The notes: generated from the letters alone by a model not told the origin. Positions 1-8,318 are shown, numbered from the stretch's first letter. The stretch: 12,048 nt of DNA from an uncultured beta proteobacterium (GCA_903930395.1 CAIYYE010000049.1:1-12048); one strand, 5' to 3'. Made by a program: numbers and translations.

Positions 1-1062
1 GACGTAGAGCATGACCTTCTTGCCTTCGAGACGCGGTTTGTACTTGGCGATGATCTCGTCCATCATCGGCTGGTAGCGCGCGATCATGGCTTCGGTCTTG
101 GCCTTGACGGTGTCATCGAAGAAGGCAGCGATCTTGCGGCAGGATTCGACGATCTTCGTCGGGCCGAAGAAGTTGTATTCCAGGTAAGGAATGCCGTACT
201 TCTCTTCCATGTGACGGGAGATGTAGTTCATCGAACGGTAGCAGTGCAGAAGGTTCAGCTTGACCTTCGGCGTGTTCATCATTTCGGCAATGGTGCCGTC
301 GCCGGACCACTGAGCCACGACACGCAGGCCCATCTCTTCGAGCAGGATGCGGGTAGCCCAGGCATCGCCGCCGATGTTGTAGTCACCAATGATGGCCACA
401 TCGTAGGGGGTCGATTCGAAGGCGGCGCCATCGCGCTTGTCGAGCACCCAGTCACGGATCGCGTCGTTGGCGATGTGGTGGCCGAGGGACTGGGAAACAC
501 CGCGGAAGCCTTCGCAACGAACCGGGACAACCGGCTTGTCGATGGCGGCGGCAGCCTTCTTGGAGACCGACTCGATGTCGTCACCGATGAGGCCGATCGG
601 GCATTCGGACTGGACCGAGATACCCTTGTGCAGCGGAAAGAGTTGTTCGATTTCTTCGATCAGCTTGGCCAGTTTCTTGTCGCCGCCGAAAACGATGTCC
701 TTCTCCTGGAAATCGGAGGTGAAGTTCATCGTGCCGAAAGTATCGATGCCGGTCGTGCCGACATAGTAGTTACGACGCCCGGCGCGGGAATACTGACCGC
801 AACCGACAGGGCCGTGGGAGATGTGGATCATGTCCTTGATCGGACCCCAGACCACGCCCTTGGAGCCAGCATAGGCACAACCACGAATGGTCATGACGCC
901 GGGCAGGGACTTGCGGTTGGAAGTGATGCACTTCTTGGATTGTTCAATGGTTTGATCATTGACCGCGAGATGCTTGGCGCGGTCCTTCTGGGCTTTTTCC
1001 GGATAAACCTCAAGCACCTCGGCAATGAGGGCTTCGGTTTCTTCGCGAGACAAGGTCGTCAT
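1..1062 (-). CDS. nifD: Nitrogenase molybdenum-iron protein alpha chain (N-terminal 354 codons, partial)
   Basis: NifD is the alpha subunit of the MoFe protein (alpha2-beta2 with NifK). It holds the FeMo cofactor, where N2 is reduced, and shares the P-cluster with NifK in the cytoplasm. The reading frame runs off the left edge, so about the last quarter to third of the usual ~490 residues is missing. Visible residues fit the family: Cys62 ([11 protein letters not shown]), Cys88 ([10 protein letters not shown]) and Cys154 (QSECPIG) are the P-cluster ligands, and Cys274 ([10 protein letters not shown]) is the FeMo-co ligand. The ATG at 1060-1062 is preceded at 5 bases by a perfect AGGAGG ribosome-binding site, which settles the start. 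It lies 91 bases after nifH on the same strand and should be co-transcribed from the nifH promoter. The sequence is of the Mo type rather than VnfD/AnfD. Confidence is very high. Confidence 0.97.
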   Translation of the reverse strand, partial: MTTLSREETEALIAEVLEVYPEKAQKDRAKHLAVNDQTIEQSKKCITSNRKSLPGVMTIRGCAYAGSKGVVWGPIKDMIHISHGPVGCGQYSRAGRRNYYVGTTGIDTFGTMNFTSDFQEKDIVFGGDKKLAKLIEEIEQLFPLHKGISVQSECPIGLIGDDIESVSKKAAAAIDKPVVPVRCEGFRGVSQSLGHHIANDAIRDWVLDKRDGAAFESTPYDVAIIGDYNIGGDAWATRILLEEMGLRVVAQWSGDGTIAEMMNTPKVKLNLLHCYRSMNYISRHMEEKYGIPYLEYNFFGPTKIVESCRKIAAFFDDTVKAKTEAMIARYQPMMDEIIAKYKPRLEGKKVMLYV

Positions 1063-1079
1063 GTTTTCCTCCTGACGCC

Positions 1080-1139
1080 GCCACCAATCTGTGGCCGACG
1101 TGCTGGTTGAAAGTGGCGGGGGGCTTTGGCTTCCCCGCC
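1080..1139 (-). promoter_or_regulatory. nifH-nifD intergenic stem-loops
   Basis: The 91-base gap between nifH and nifD contains two inverted repeats. One is GGCGGGG (1115-1121) with CCCCGCC (1133-1139), a 7-bp GC-only stem with an 11-base loop. The other is GCCAC (1080-1084) with GTGGC (1091-1095), a 5-bp stem with a 6-base loop just ahead of the nifD ribosome-binding site. There is no run of U after either, so they do not look like complete intrinsic terminators. Stem-loops in this position in other diazotrophs are associated with a stable nifH 3' end and excess NifH over NifDK; applying that here is inference. Confidence 0.5.
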
Positions 1140-1153
1140 GTGTCTTGCACAAC

Positions 1154-2056
<903 letters not shown>

Positions 2057-2109
2057 TTAGTCTGTCAGTCGATTTGCGAAGGAATCTTTGAGAGTCGCAC
2101 CTCACCTTC

Positions 2110-2125
2110 TGCACGTAGCGTGCCA
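2110..2125 (-). promoter_or_regulatory. Sigma-54 (-24/-12) promoter of nifHD
   Basis: Read on the minus strand the site is TGGCACGCTACGTGCA. It matches the RpoN consensus TGGCACG-N4-TTGCW except for one T in the -12 box, and the -24 GG to -12 GC distance is exact. Transcription should begin near 2099, giving a leader of about 55 bases before the nifH ATG. A NifA-type activator site and an IHF-type site lie upstream in the expected order. Confidence 0.93.
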
Positions 2126-2142
2126 GGTCGACTGGCAGACCG

Positions 2143-2155
2143 TAATCGATTGATT
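2143..2155 (-). promoter_or_regulatory. Putative IHF-binding site between NifA site and nifH promoter
   Basis: On the minus strand the bases read AATCAATCGATTA, an exact match to the IHF consensus WATCAA-N4-TTR. It lies between the -24 element (about 20 bases away) and the NifA activator site (about 70 bases away). This is where IHF bends DNA in characterised nifH promoters so that NifA can touch sigma-54 polymerase. It also ends only 5 bases before the draT ATG, in locally AT-rich sequence. Confidence 0.75.
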
Positions 2156-2160
2156 ATTAA

Positions 2161-3081
2161 ATGAAAATAGAAAATGAGCCGGCTTTTGTCGGGATCGATG
2201 CATCCGACAATGTCCCTATGATTTGTAGGGGTGACGACAATGCAAGCGAGAAAGTCCCACCCTCAGCGACACTGCCGCGCGATGCCCGCCTGCCGATCAA
2301 TCGCTGCAACCTGCCGGCCGTTGTGCTCGGCGGCCTGACCTACCAGCAATATCCCAGCCCTCTATTGATCGACGGTGTGGCCGAGTTGCATGGCGATCTC
2401 TTCCGGCGCCTGGCGGCCGCCTCACCGGCGGCGCGCGCCGAGGTCTTTCGCGATTATCTGACCGTGCATTTCCGCCTCGAGCGGCCCGAAGAGATCGGCC
2501 TGAGCGGCGATGCGCACGGCCATCGGAAAACAAGGGCCAAGGCCAACTACATCCGTATGGTTCGTGGCTGGAGCTTCGATGCCGACAGCCGCGAAGGCGC
2601 CGTTCTCAAGGGCTGGGTCGAATCGCGTTTCGGCCTCATGCCGCGCTACCACGGCCAGCCGCTGCGCGACCCGGCGGGCGACGGCTATCGGCGCTACCAG
2701 GAAATGCGCTCGCACGGCCTCTACGGCACCAATGCCCTTGAGGCCCAGCTCGACCTGCTCTACACCTTCTGCCAGTTCGAACTCGCCCAGCGCCATCATG
2801 GCGCCCGCCATGTCACGCTCTATCGTGGCGTCAATCGCCTGGCCGATCACGAAGTGCTCAGCAAAGGGGAGGGCGGCCACCACGTCGTCCTCCTCAACAA
2901 CCTCAATTCATTCACCTGCAGCCGCGAGCGCGCCTGCGAATTCGGCGACTACATCCTTGAAGTCGATATTCCCCTGAGCAAGATTTTCTTCCACTGCGGC
3001 CTGCTGCCCGGCGTTTTGCAGGGCGAGGACGAGTTCCTGGTGATCGGTGGCGTGGTCGATGTCACCTTGTCGACAATGTGA
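2161..3081 (+). CDS. draT: NAD(+)-dinitrogen-reductase ADP-D-ribosyltransferase (DraT)
   Basis: DraT transfers ADP-ribose from NAD+ to the conserved Arg of NifH (Arg102 here), inactivating nitrogenase in response to ammonium or energy loss. The conserved DraT start, LPINRCNLPA, is at residues 44-53. R-S-E type ADP-ribosyltransferase elements follow: YRGVN (221-225, Arg222), NSFTCSRERA (249-258, Ser250) and QGEDEFLV (287-294, with E289-x-E291). Residues 1-43 precede the conserved core and look unlike it. The only in-frame start codons before the core are ATG 2161 and ATG 2218, and neither has a clear ribosome-binding site, so the start is uncertain. The gene is divergent from nifH, and its 5' end overlaps the nifH activator site. 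draG, its usual partner (the removing hydrolase), is not next to it: a convergent kinase begins 26 bases later. Function is highly confident, the start only moderately so. Confidence 0.95.
   Translation: MKIENEPAFVGIDASDNVPMICRGDDNASEKVPPSATLPRDARLPINRCNLPAVVLGGLTYQQYPSPLLIDGVAELHGDLFRRLAAASPAARAEVFRDYLTVHFRLERPEEIGLSGDAHGHRKTRAKANYIRMVRGWSFDADSREGAVLKGWVESRFGLMPRYHGQPLRDPAGDGYRRYQEMRSHGLYGTNALEAQLDLLYTFCQFELAQRHHGARHVTLYRGVNRLADHEVLSKGEGGHHVVLLNNLNSFTCSRERACEFGDYILEVDIPLSKIFFHCGLLPGVLQGEDEFLVIGGVVDVTLSTM
2224..2239. promoter_or_regulatory. NifA upstream activator sequence (nifH)
   Basis: The site TGT-N10-ACA (TGTAGGGGTGACGACA) matches the NifA binding consensus and has one further symmetric T/A pair outside it. 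Its centre is about 130 bases upstream of the predicted nifH transcription start, within the usual range. Unusually, it falls inside the predicted 5' coding part of the divergent gene draT (codons 22-27). Confidence 0.82.
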
Positions 3082-3107
3082 CCATGCCCGGCCGGGAATA
3101 AGTTATC

Positions 3108-6100
3108 TCAAGCCTTCGAGCCCTGCAGATTCTTGAGCAGGGTGGCAAAGAGAATGTCCGGGCTGACCGGTTTGGCGATGAAGTCCGACATGCCGGCCTC
3201 CATGCAATGTTGCCTATCGTCCAGGAAAGCGTTGGCGGTCATTGCGATGATGGGCGTTTCAAGATAGTCAGGGAGCTGCCGGATTTGCCGTGTTGCTTCC
3301 AGCCCATCCATGCGCGGCATCTGCATGTCCATCAGGATCAGATCGTAGGCTTTGGCTTTTGACATTGCGATGGCATCGATGCCATCGCAGGCGACATCGA
3401 CCTGGAAATCGACACACTCCAGATACATCCGTGCTATTTCCTGGTTGATGGGTTCATCTTCAACCAGCAAAACAGATCGTCCGGAAAAATTCCGGATCAA
3501 GGCGGCTTCGACCTTTTCAGACTCGATGGGCTCGTCTTCCACTTCGACGACTGGCGAGCGCTTTAATCGCGCCGTCAGCCAGAAAGTGCTGCCCTGGCCC
3601 GGCGTGCTTTCAGCACCTGCCTCGCCCTCCATCAAGCGGGCGATTTCCTTGGTGATGGCCAGTCCCAGGCCTGTCCCGCCGTATTTTCGGGTCATCGAAT
3701 TGTCTGCCTGCTCAAAGGCTGAAAACAGCTTGGGCAGAATCTCGGGTGCAATACCGATGCCGGTATCCCTGACCTGAATGCGAACCTTGACGTCATCGCT
3801 TCGCGTCTCAATGACTGCGCAAGACAGTTCGATCTCGCCCGCCTGCGTAAACTTCACCGCATTCGACAAGTAATTCAGCAGGGCTTGCTGCAATCTCGTT
3901 TCATCTCCCAGGAGATGCATGTTGGCGGGAAAAGCCTTCACCACCAGCGCGATTTTTTTCGCCTTCGCCTTGTCGCTGATCATGGTGGCGGCATTGTTGA
4001 GCAGCGCCGGAATATTGATGGGCTTTTCTTCCAGTACGAGCTTCTCTGCCTCGATTTTGGACAGATCGAGTACCGCATTGATAATTTGCAGAAGGTGTTG
4101 GCCCGCGATGTCTATCTTTGCCAGCTTGTCTTCCTGATCTGGCGTCACCCCTGATCGCTTGAGCAAATGAACCATGCCACTGATGGCATTGAGCGGTGTG
4201 CGTATCTCGTGGGACATGTTGGCGATGAACGAGCTCTTGGCCTGATTGGCAGCGATTGCCGCTTCCCTCTGCAGGCGCGTACGGTGCACATGAATGCCAA
4301 AAGCCAGGTTCGAGGCAAGTTCCTCCAGCAACGAAACCTCTTCCGCACCGAAGGCGTCGGGTTCTGCCGCATACACAGTCAGCGATCCAAATATCGCATC
4401 ATCTCGCCCCAGGGGCAGCGCTATTGAGGCGCGAAAACCACGCTGCACGGCTGCTATGCGCCATGGTTCCATGCGGGGATTGGTCAGCACATTCTGGTTG
4501 ACCTGGGTTTGCCCGGTACAAATAGCACGGCCTGTCGGTCCTTGACCGATATCGGTGCTGCTATCCCAGGAGACCTTCACTTTTTCCAGATAGCCATCTT
4601 CGTAGCCGGATCGGGCGACCGCGCGCACGGTCTTTTTGCTGTCATTTTCAGCGTAGCCAACCCAAGCCATGAGGTAGCCGCCGCTTTCGACGATCAGACG
4701 ACAAATATCATCCAGCAGCTCAGCCTCACTGGCATCTCGGAGCAGGGTGAGGTTGCATTGGCTGAGCAAACGCAGGGCACGATTGAGCCTTCGCTGATCT
4801 TCCGCGGCGCGTTTTTCTGCCTGCAGTGCCAGCTGGAGTTTTTCCTCGCTCTCGCGCAGGGCATGCTGGGCCTGGGCTTGTACGGTGATATCCCTGAAAA
4901 CACTGGCGAACTGATTTTTCCCCGGCGAAAAGACCGAGATGGAAAATGTTTTGCCCATTGGTTCATAGGGCGGTTCGAACCTGAGCGGCTTGCCGGTGAG
5001 TGCCACCGCACTGAATTCTTCAAGAAATGGCGTTGCACCGTAAACTTCAGTGGCCAGTTTCCCAATCACCGACTCTCTGGAAAGACCAAGAATCGACTCG
5101 TAGGCCGGATTGACATCGAGCAAGCGGTAATTAATCGGGGTGCCCGCGTTATCAAAAACCAGTTCATGCAAGGCAACGCCTTCCGTCATCGCGGAGTAAA
5201 GGGAGTGAAATCGTTCCTCGCTTTGCTTTACGGCGTCCAGGCTGCATTTTTGGACGGTGATGTCGTCGTAGATGCCAAGGACGCCAATGACTTCATCGTT
5301 ACTGCCTCGCAGCGGTACTTTCGATGAACGTAACCACAGTGTTTTGCCATCAGGCGTTGTTTGTGGCTCTTCGTAATTGAGCTTGGGCGTGGCAGATGAA
5401 ATGACCGCCTGGTCGTCGGCGCGATACAGGTCAGCCTCTGCCGACCATCCCATCTGATAGTCATTCTGGCCGACAAGCTGATCGGGCCTGTCTTTGCCCG
5501 CATCTTTCGCGAAAGATGGATTGCACCCCAAATAGTTGAGGTCGCGATCTTTCCAGAAGATACGCATCGGCGCGGTGTCGATGACGGTTTCCAGAAGTTT
5601 TTCCGAGTTTTCCAGGGCGGTCTTGGCTAGAACAAGCTCGTCTTCGGCTTGTCGATGCTCGGACAATTCGCGCATCAAACGCAAGGTATTGTTGGACAGG
5701 GTGGCGTAGATCGAAAGAATGATGTCGATCAGGGCTCGCGTGGTGCCGCCCATTTGCTCCTTGGCACGCTGCTTTGCGGCTTCAAGCGACAAACCCTCCT
5801 GAACGGCCAGAACGGCATAAGCCATGTTCCGATCAAATTCAAGAATGTGAGATGCAAGCCAGCGCGCGAGAAAAGAGAGCGCCTCATCGGCGACTTCGGT
5901 TAACGGTCTGGACGTGAGCGAGTTACGCAGTCGCCCAACTTCGTCTATGAATGCCTGGTGCGTGCGCTGATGTTCACTTTCATAGGCATCCCCTGCGAAA
6001 TAGGAATGCCAAATATTCTCTTCGTACCCGAAGTGATAAATCGTGTAGTCAGCCAGCTGCTCGAATAATTTGTCAAGGCTGTCGAGATTGGACTTGAAGG

Positions 6101-6215
6101 CAATGTGGCCAGCCAAATCGTTGAGCATCCGTACCAATTGACGATGCTGTTCGTCGACTTTGGGCAATCCTGTATTGAAATTATCGTCCCAAGGGAATAT
6201 GTCGATTGACTTCAT
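3108..6215 (-). CDS. Hemerythrin-PAS-PAS-GAF hybrid sensor histidine kinase
   Basis: This is a 1035-residue cytoplasmic sensor with no membrane segment visible. The N-terminal bacteriohemerythrin domain (about 1-140) has all seven di-iron ligands: His24, His61, Glu65, His82, His86, His123 and Asp128. After a helical linker come PAS1 (about 203-330), PAS2 (about 337-455), a GAF domain (about 475-645), HisKA with the phospho-acceptor His669 ([11 protein letters not shown]), HATPase ([24 protein letters not shown]) and a receiver (from about 912) with Asp963 in LILMDMQMP. There is no HPt or DNA-binding output, so phosphate must pass to proteins encoded elsewhere. The hemerythrin domain suggests O2 or redox sensing (inference). 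I chose ATG 6213-6215 because it sits just before the canonical hemerythrin start. It lacks a good ribosome-binding site, and the frame stays open upstream to an ATG at 6341. The gene converges on draT and diverges from the SIR2-like operon. Confidence 0.9.
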   Translation of the reverse strand: MKSIDIFPWDDNFNTGLPKVDEQHRQLVRMLNDLAGHIAFKSNLDSLDKLFEQLADYTIYHFGYEENIWHSYFAGDAYESEHQRTHQAFIDEVGRLRNSLTSRPLTEVADEALSFLARWLASHILEFDRNMAYAVLAVQEGLSLEAAKQRAKEQMGGTTRALIDIILSIYATLSNNTLRLMRELSEHRQAEDELVLAKTALENSEKLLETVIDTAPMRIFWKDRDLNYLGCNPSFAKDAGKDRPDQLVGQNDYQMGWSAEADLYRADDQAVISSATPKLNYEEPQTTPDGKTLWLRSSKVPLRGSNDEVIGVLGIYDDITVQKCSLDAVKQSEERFHSLYSAMTEGVALHELVFDNAGTPINYRLLDVNPAYESILGLSRESVIGKLATEVYGATPFLEEFSAVALTGKPLRFEPPYEPMGKTFSISVFSPGKNQFASVFRDITVQAQAQHALRESEEKLQLALQAEKRAAEDQRRLNRALRLLSQCNLTLLRDASEAELLDDICRLIVESGGYLMAWVGYAENDSKKTVRAVARSGYEDGYLEKVKVSWDSSTDIGQGPTGRAICTGQTQVNQNVLTNPRMEPWRIAAVQRGFRASIALPLGRDDAIFGSLTVYAAEPDAFGAEEVSLLEELASNLAFGIHVHRTRLQREAAIAANQAKSSFIANMSHEIRTPLNAISGMVHLLKRSGVTPDQEDKLAKIDIAGQHLLQIINAVLDLSKIEAEKLVLEEKPINIPALLNNAATMISDKAKAKKIALVVKAFPANMHLLGDETRLQQALLNYLSNAVKFTQAGEIELSCAVIETRSDDVKVRIQVRDTGIGIAPEILPKLFSAFEQADNSMTRKYGGTGLGLAITKEIARLMEGEAGAESTPGQGSTFWLTARLKRSPVVEVEDEPIESEKVEAALIRNFSGRSVLLVEDEPINQEIARMYLECVDFQVDVACDGIDAIAMSKAKAYDLILMDMQMPRMDGLEATRQIRQLPDYLETPIIAMTANAFLDDRQHCMEAGMSDFIAKPVSPDILFATLLKNLQGSKA

Positions 6216-6264
6216 GACCCAGCCATTTATGATAAACGCGAAAATCAATAAATTCTTTTCCCAT
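6181..6264 (-). CDS. Possible 27-codon leader peptide overlapping the kinase start
   Basis: An ATG at 6262-6264 is preceded at 5 bases by AGGAG, the best ribosome-binding site in the region. It opens a 27-codon frame (starting [14 protein letters not shown], ending HIPLGR) that stops at 6181. It is in a different frame from the kinase and overlaps the kinase's first 12 codons. It could be a leader that couples translation to the weakly initiated kinase, or a chance ORF. The peptide has no recognised motif. Confidence 0.35.
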   Translation of the reverse strand: MGKEFIDFRVYHKWLGHEVNRHIPLGR

Positions 6265-6275
6265 TTTATCTCCTG

Positions 6276-6293
6276 CAGTGCAGAGCGGCACTG
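6276..6293 (-). promoter_or_regulatory. Stem-loop directly upstream of the leader ribosome-binding site
   Basis: The sequence CAGTGC (6276-6281) pairs perfectly with GCACTG (6288-6293) across a 6-base loop. On the minus strand it would form in the 5' untranslated region, touching the AGGAG that precedes the leader ORF. It may affect ribosome access. No U-tract follows, so it is not a terminator. Confidence 0.4.
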
Positions 6294-6330
6294 AAAACGG
6301 CGTATCCGGGCAGGTATTTTTGCGCCTCTT

Positions 6331-6346
6331 CGTGAATACATTCACG
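6331..6346. promoter_or_regulatory. 16-bp palindrome in divergent spacer (possible operator)
   Basis: CGTGAATACATTCACG is an inverted repeat with two perfect 7-bp arms and a 2-base centre. It sits between the divergent kinase and SIR2-like genes, about 116 bases upstream of the chosen kinase start. Its dyad size suits a homodimeric transcription regulator. It does not match FNR (TTGAT-N4-ATCAA), and the CRP pattern TGTGA-N6-TCACA does not fit its spacing. The regulator is unknown. Confidence 0.45.
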
Positions 6347-6402
6347 CTGACGCGATGCACGGCACCGTCTGCTGTGATTGTCGGCTGGATGCCGGGATTC
6401 CC

Positions 6403-6418
6403 TGTTGCAAACCTGACA
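6403..6418. promoter_or_regulatory. NifA-type upstream activator sequence (SIR2-like operon)
   Basis: TGT-N10-ACA (TGTTGCAAACCTGACA) matches the NifA consensus. It is intergenic, 101 bases upstream of the SIR2-like gene's ATG and about 85 bases upstream of the start predicted from the candidate sigma-54 element at 6469-6484. It is the second such site in the window. The motif is short and can occur by chance, but its position relative to the -24/-12-like element supports it. Confidence 0.6.
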
Positions 6419-6468
6419 ATCCAATCATGGTGCGCCCGGAGAGGCCCGCCACATAAGGACATGGCATC

Positions 6469-6484
6469 GGGCGTGGAATTTGCT
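6469..6484 (+). promoter_or_regulatory. Candidate sigma-54 promoter of the SIR2-like operon
   Basis: GGGCGTGGAATTTGCT has a complete -12 box (TTGCT) and a -24 GGC at exactly the right GG-to-GC distance. The rest of the -24 box (GGGCGTG against TGGCACG) has three mismatches. It would start transcription near 6495, about 24 bases before the ATG. It is weaker than the nifH promoter; the correctly placed NifA-type site at 6403-6418 is the main support. Confidence 0.5.
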
Positions 6485-6518
6485 GTGAAGGGTTACACCC
6501 CCTTTCAGAGCAAACAAA

Positions 6519-7355
6519 ATGACCCCAGAACTGCGCGAAAAACTGCTGGCCGGCCTCAAGGATGGCAGCATCGTTCCCTATCTTGGCCCCGGCGTCCTGG
6601 CAGATGTGAAGAATGCAGCGACCGGCGCGCCGATTCCGGCCGACAGCGATTCGCTGATCTACGCCATGAACGACGGCAAGCCGATGGCGCCCAAGCTCAT
6701 GTACGAATTCCCGCGCGCTGCGATGAACGTAGAACTGAAACGCGGGCGCAGTGCCGTCACCAAGTTTCTCAACCGCACCTACGGCGAGACGGCCTGGACG
6801 CGCGGCGCCGTGCATGACTGGCTCAAGGCCATCGCCCCGCACTACGTCATCGACATCAACCGCGATACCCAGTTGCAGGACTCCTACGCCGATCTGCCGC
6901 ACAACCTGATCGTCGGCATCGCCCGCCTCGGCGGCACCGATTTCCGCTACAAGCTGTATTTCTGGGATGGCGCCGCCTACCAGAAGACCGAGGTCATCAA
7001 CCCGGCCCTGCCAATTCTCTACAAGCCGATGGGCACGCCTAAGCCGGAAGCCAACTACATCGCCTCGGACGCCGATTACGTCGATTTCATTACCGAGCTC
7101 ATGGGCGGCTTCTCGATTCCGCCCGAGGTCAAGGAGCTGCGCAAGGGCAAGCAATACTTGTTCATGGGCCTGCGCATGAACCGCGATACCGAGCGCATGG
7201 TGTTGTCCGACGTCATCTACGCCGCTGCCGAACCGGCCGGCTGGGCGCTGATTGCGAACCCGACCGACAAGGAGCGCCGCTTCTGCAAGAAACAGAAGCT
7301 TGAACTGATCGAAGCCGACGTCTTCGACCTGATCGGCGCCGCCATCGCAGCGTAA
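6519..7355 (+). CDS. SIR2-like domain protein lacking the catalytic His
   Basis: The 278-residue product resembles SIR2-like (SIR2_2-type) proteins, which share the sirtuin NAD-binding fold. An N-terminal glycine motif, IVPYLGPGVL (residues 18-27), takes the place of the usual GAG loop. VIDINRDTQLQ (110-120) aligns with the TTNxD segment, with Asn114 and Asp116 kept. ILYKPMGTPKP (166-176) aligns with the KxHGS segment, where the catalytic His would be and where Met171 stands instead. FMGLRMNRDTERM (215-227) matches the late GxSxxD segment. The fold is probable, but deacylase or NADase activity is doubtful. It is the first gene of a four-gene plus-strand operon and has only a weak ribosome-binding site. 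The upstream NifA-type site and sigma-54-like promoter point to expression with nitrogen fixation. NAD binding is inferred from the fold; no function is established. Confidence 0.72.
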   Translation: MTPELREKLLAGLKDGSIVPYLGPGVLADVKNAATGAPIPADSDSLIYAMNDGKPMAPKLMYEFPRAAMNVELKRGRSAVTKFLNRTYGETAWTRGAVHDWLKAIAPHYVIDINRDTQLQDSYADLPHNLIVGIARLGGTDFRYKLYFWDGAAYQKTEVINPALPILYKPMGTPKPEANYIASDADYVDFITELMGGFSIPPEVKELRKGKQYLFMGLRMNRDTERMVLSDVIYAAAEPAGWALIANPTDKERRFCKKQKLELIEADVFDLIGAAIAA

Positions 7356-7383
7356 ACCCCATTCAAACCTGTAAGGAAGAACC

Positions 7384-7941
7384 ATGTTGCTTGATCGTTA
7401 CGAACAATACTTTTTCAATTCCAACTTCCGGGAAGCGGGCAGCGACGCCGGCTGGGATGGCTATCGCGGCGAGTTGGTCGTCATCGAAGGCGAAGTCGCC
7501 GACGACCAGGGTCGTCGCAAGCCACCGGTCGCTCTCTTCAAGCAGGCCACGGTACTTGCCCAGGGCGATGAGCTCAAGCTGATCTCCGGCTCGCTCGAAG
7601 AGCTTCAGCACTGGCCACACTTCATGGAAAAATTCGGCGTCGATCTGACCCCGGCGACCATCGCCGTGATGTTTACGGTCAACATCCCCAAGTCTTTCGT
7701 GTCCACAATCAACGGCTGCACGGTCGTCTTCATCTCGCTGACCGGAGGCCTGTGCTGGAACGAACTGATCGACCTCGCCGCACTTGAAAAAGGCGACTTC
7801 AAGGGTCAGGGCCCGACCGACAAGATCGTCACCGTCTTCAATGCGCTGAAGGGGAACAAATACAAGTACCCCGAAAAGAGCGTCGAAGAAGCGCTGACGA
7901 CGACCAATAACGCCAAGCGCGAAGTGCACGGCGCCGTCTGA
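7384..7941 (+). CDS. Conserved-looking protein of unknown family, nif-associated operon
   Basis: I do not recognise this 185-residue protein. It is soluble in appearance, with no signal peptide and no convincing membrane segment. Visible features are an acidic N-terminal half with GYRGELVVIEGEV (26-38), a Trp/His patch ELQHWPHFME (73-82), a beta-rich hydrophobic stretch (92-120), and two cysteines, Cys112 (INGCTVV) and Cys124 (GGLCWNE). Two cysteines 12 apart do not make a recognised cluster motif. The ATG has a good AAGGAAG ribosome-binding site 5 bases upstream, 28 bases after the SIR2-like gene. Its TGA overlaps the hemerythrin ATG (TGATG), so the two are probably translationally coupled. 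Base composition and codon use match the neighbours. That it is a real gene is clear; its role is not. Confidence 0.88.
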   Translation: MLLDRYEQYFFNSNFREAGSDAGWDGYRGELVVIEGEVADDQGRRKPPVALFKQATVLAQGDELKLISGSLEELQHWPHFMEKFGVDLTPATIAVMFTVNIPKSFVSTINGCTVVFISLTGGLCWNELIDLAALEKGDFKGQGPTDKIVTVFNALKGNKYKYPEKSVEEALTTTNNAKREVHGAV

Positions 7942-8318
7942 TGGCCTGGGATGAATCCCGTCATGCGCTGGGTGTCCCCGCCATGGATGACACCCATCGC
8001 GAATTCGTCGAGCTTGCCTACGCCTTGCTCGTCGCTTCCGACGAGGACTTTCCGGCGCTGTTCGTGCGTTTGCACGAGCACACCCGCCAGCACTTCGAGC
8101 ACGAAGGCAAGCTCATGAAGGCTTGCCGCTTTCCCGCCATCGGCGAGCACAACAGCGAGCACCTCCGGGTGCTCGGTGAGTTGGCCCACTTCGCCCGTGG
8201 TGTGGCGGCCGGCCGGCTCGGAACGGCGCGTGAGTACGTCAGAAATCTGCCAGCGTGGTTCGCCACCCATCTATCCACGATGGACTCGGCCCTGGCGGGG
8301 TGTCTGAAAAAGGCCTGA
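7941..8318 (+). CDS. Stand-alone bacteriohemerythrin
   Basis: This 125-residue single-domain hemerythrin uses a non-heme di-iron centre to bind O2 reversibly. All seven family ligands are present: His19 (DDTHREF), His51 and Glu55 (QHFEHE), His70 and His74 (EHNSEH), and His110 and Asp115 (THLSTMD). There is no signal peptide or membrane segment, so it is cytoplasmic. The ATG shares its A with the preceding gene's stop (TGATG), implying coupled translation. The Rieske gene begins 2 bases after its own stop. Bacteriohemerythrins have been proposed to carry or buffer O2, for example in methanotrophs. Within an apparently NifA-controlled operon, a role in keeping O2 from nitrogenase or delivering it to a respiratory oxidase is a reasonable inference. 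Family assignment is firm. Confidence 0.93.
   Translation: MAWDESRHALGVPAMDDTHREFVELAYALLVASDEDFPALFVRLHEHTRQHFEHEGKLMKACRFPAIGEHNSEHLRVLGELAHFARGVAAGRLGTAREYVRNLPAWFATHLSTMDSALAGCLKKA

Noticed and set aside
211..1110. Open frame of 299 codons on the plus strand opposite nifD
   Set aside because: It is an antisense shadow of nifD, whose cluster ligands, start and ribosome-binding site are all clear; long antisense frames are common in GC-rich coding DNA.
3087..3096. CCCGGCCGGG between the draT and kinase stops as a bidirectional terminator
   Set aside because: It is a palindrome with no room for a loop and no U-tract on either side.
6216..6341. In-frame 42-codon N-terminal extension of the hemerythrin kinase to an ATG at 6341
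   Set aside because: The extension runs through the palindrome, hairpin and strong ribosome-binding site and resembles no part of hemerythrin proteins; the domain starts normally after the ATG at 6213-6215. It is not fully excluded, because that ATG has a weak ribosome-binding site.
6462..6483. TGGCAT...TTTGC as a sigma-54 promoter
   Set aside because: The GG-to-GC distance is about 7 bases too long; the GGGC at 6469 gives the correct spacing with the same TTGC.
6342..7385. Open frame of 347 codons on the minus strand covering the divergent spacer and SIR2-like gene
   Set aside because: It is antisense to a gene with recognisable SIR2-like motifs, runs through the NifA-type site, and has a low-complexity composition typical of a shadow frame.
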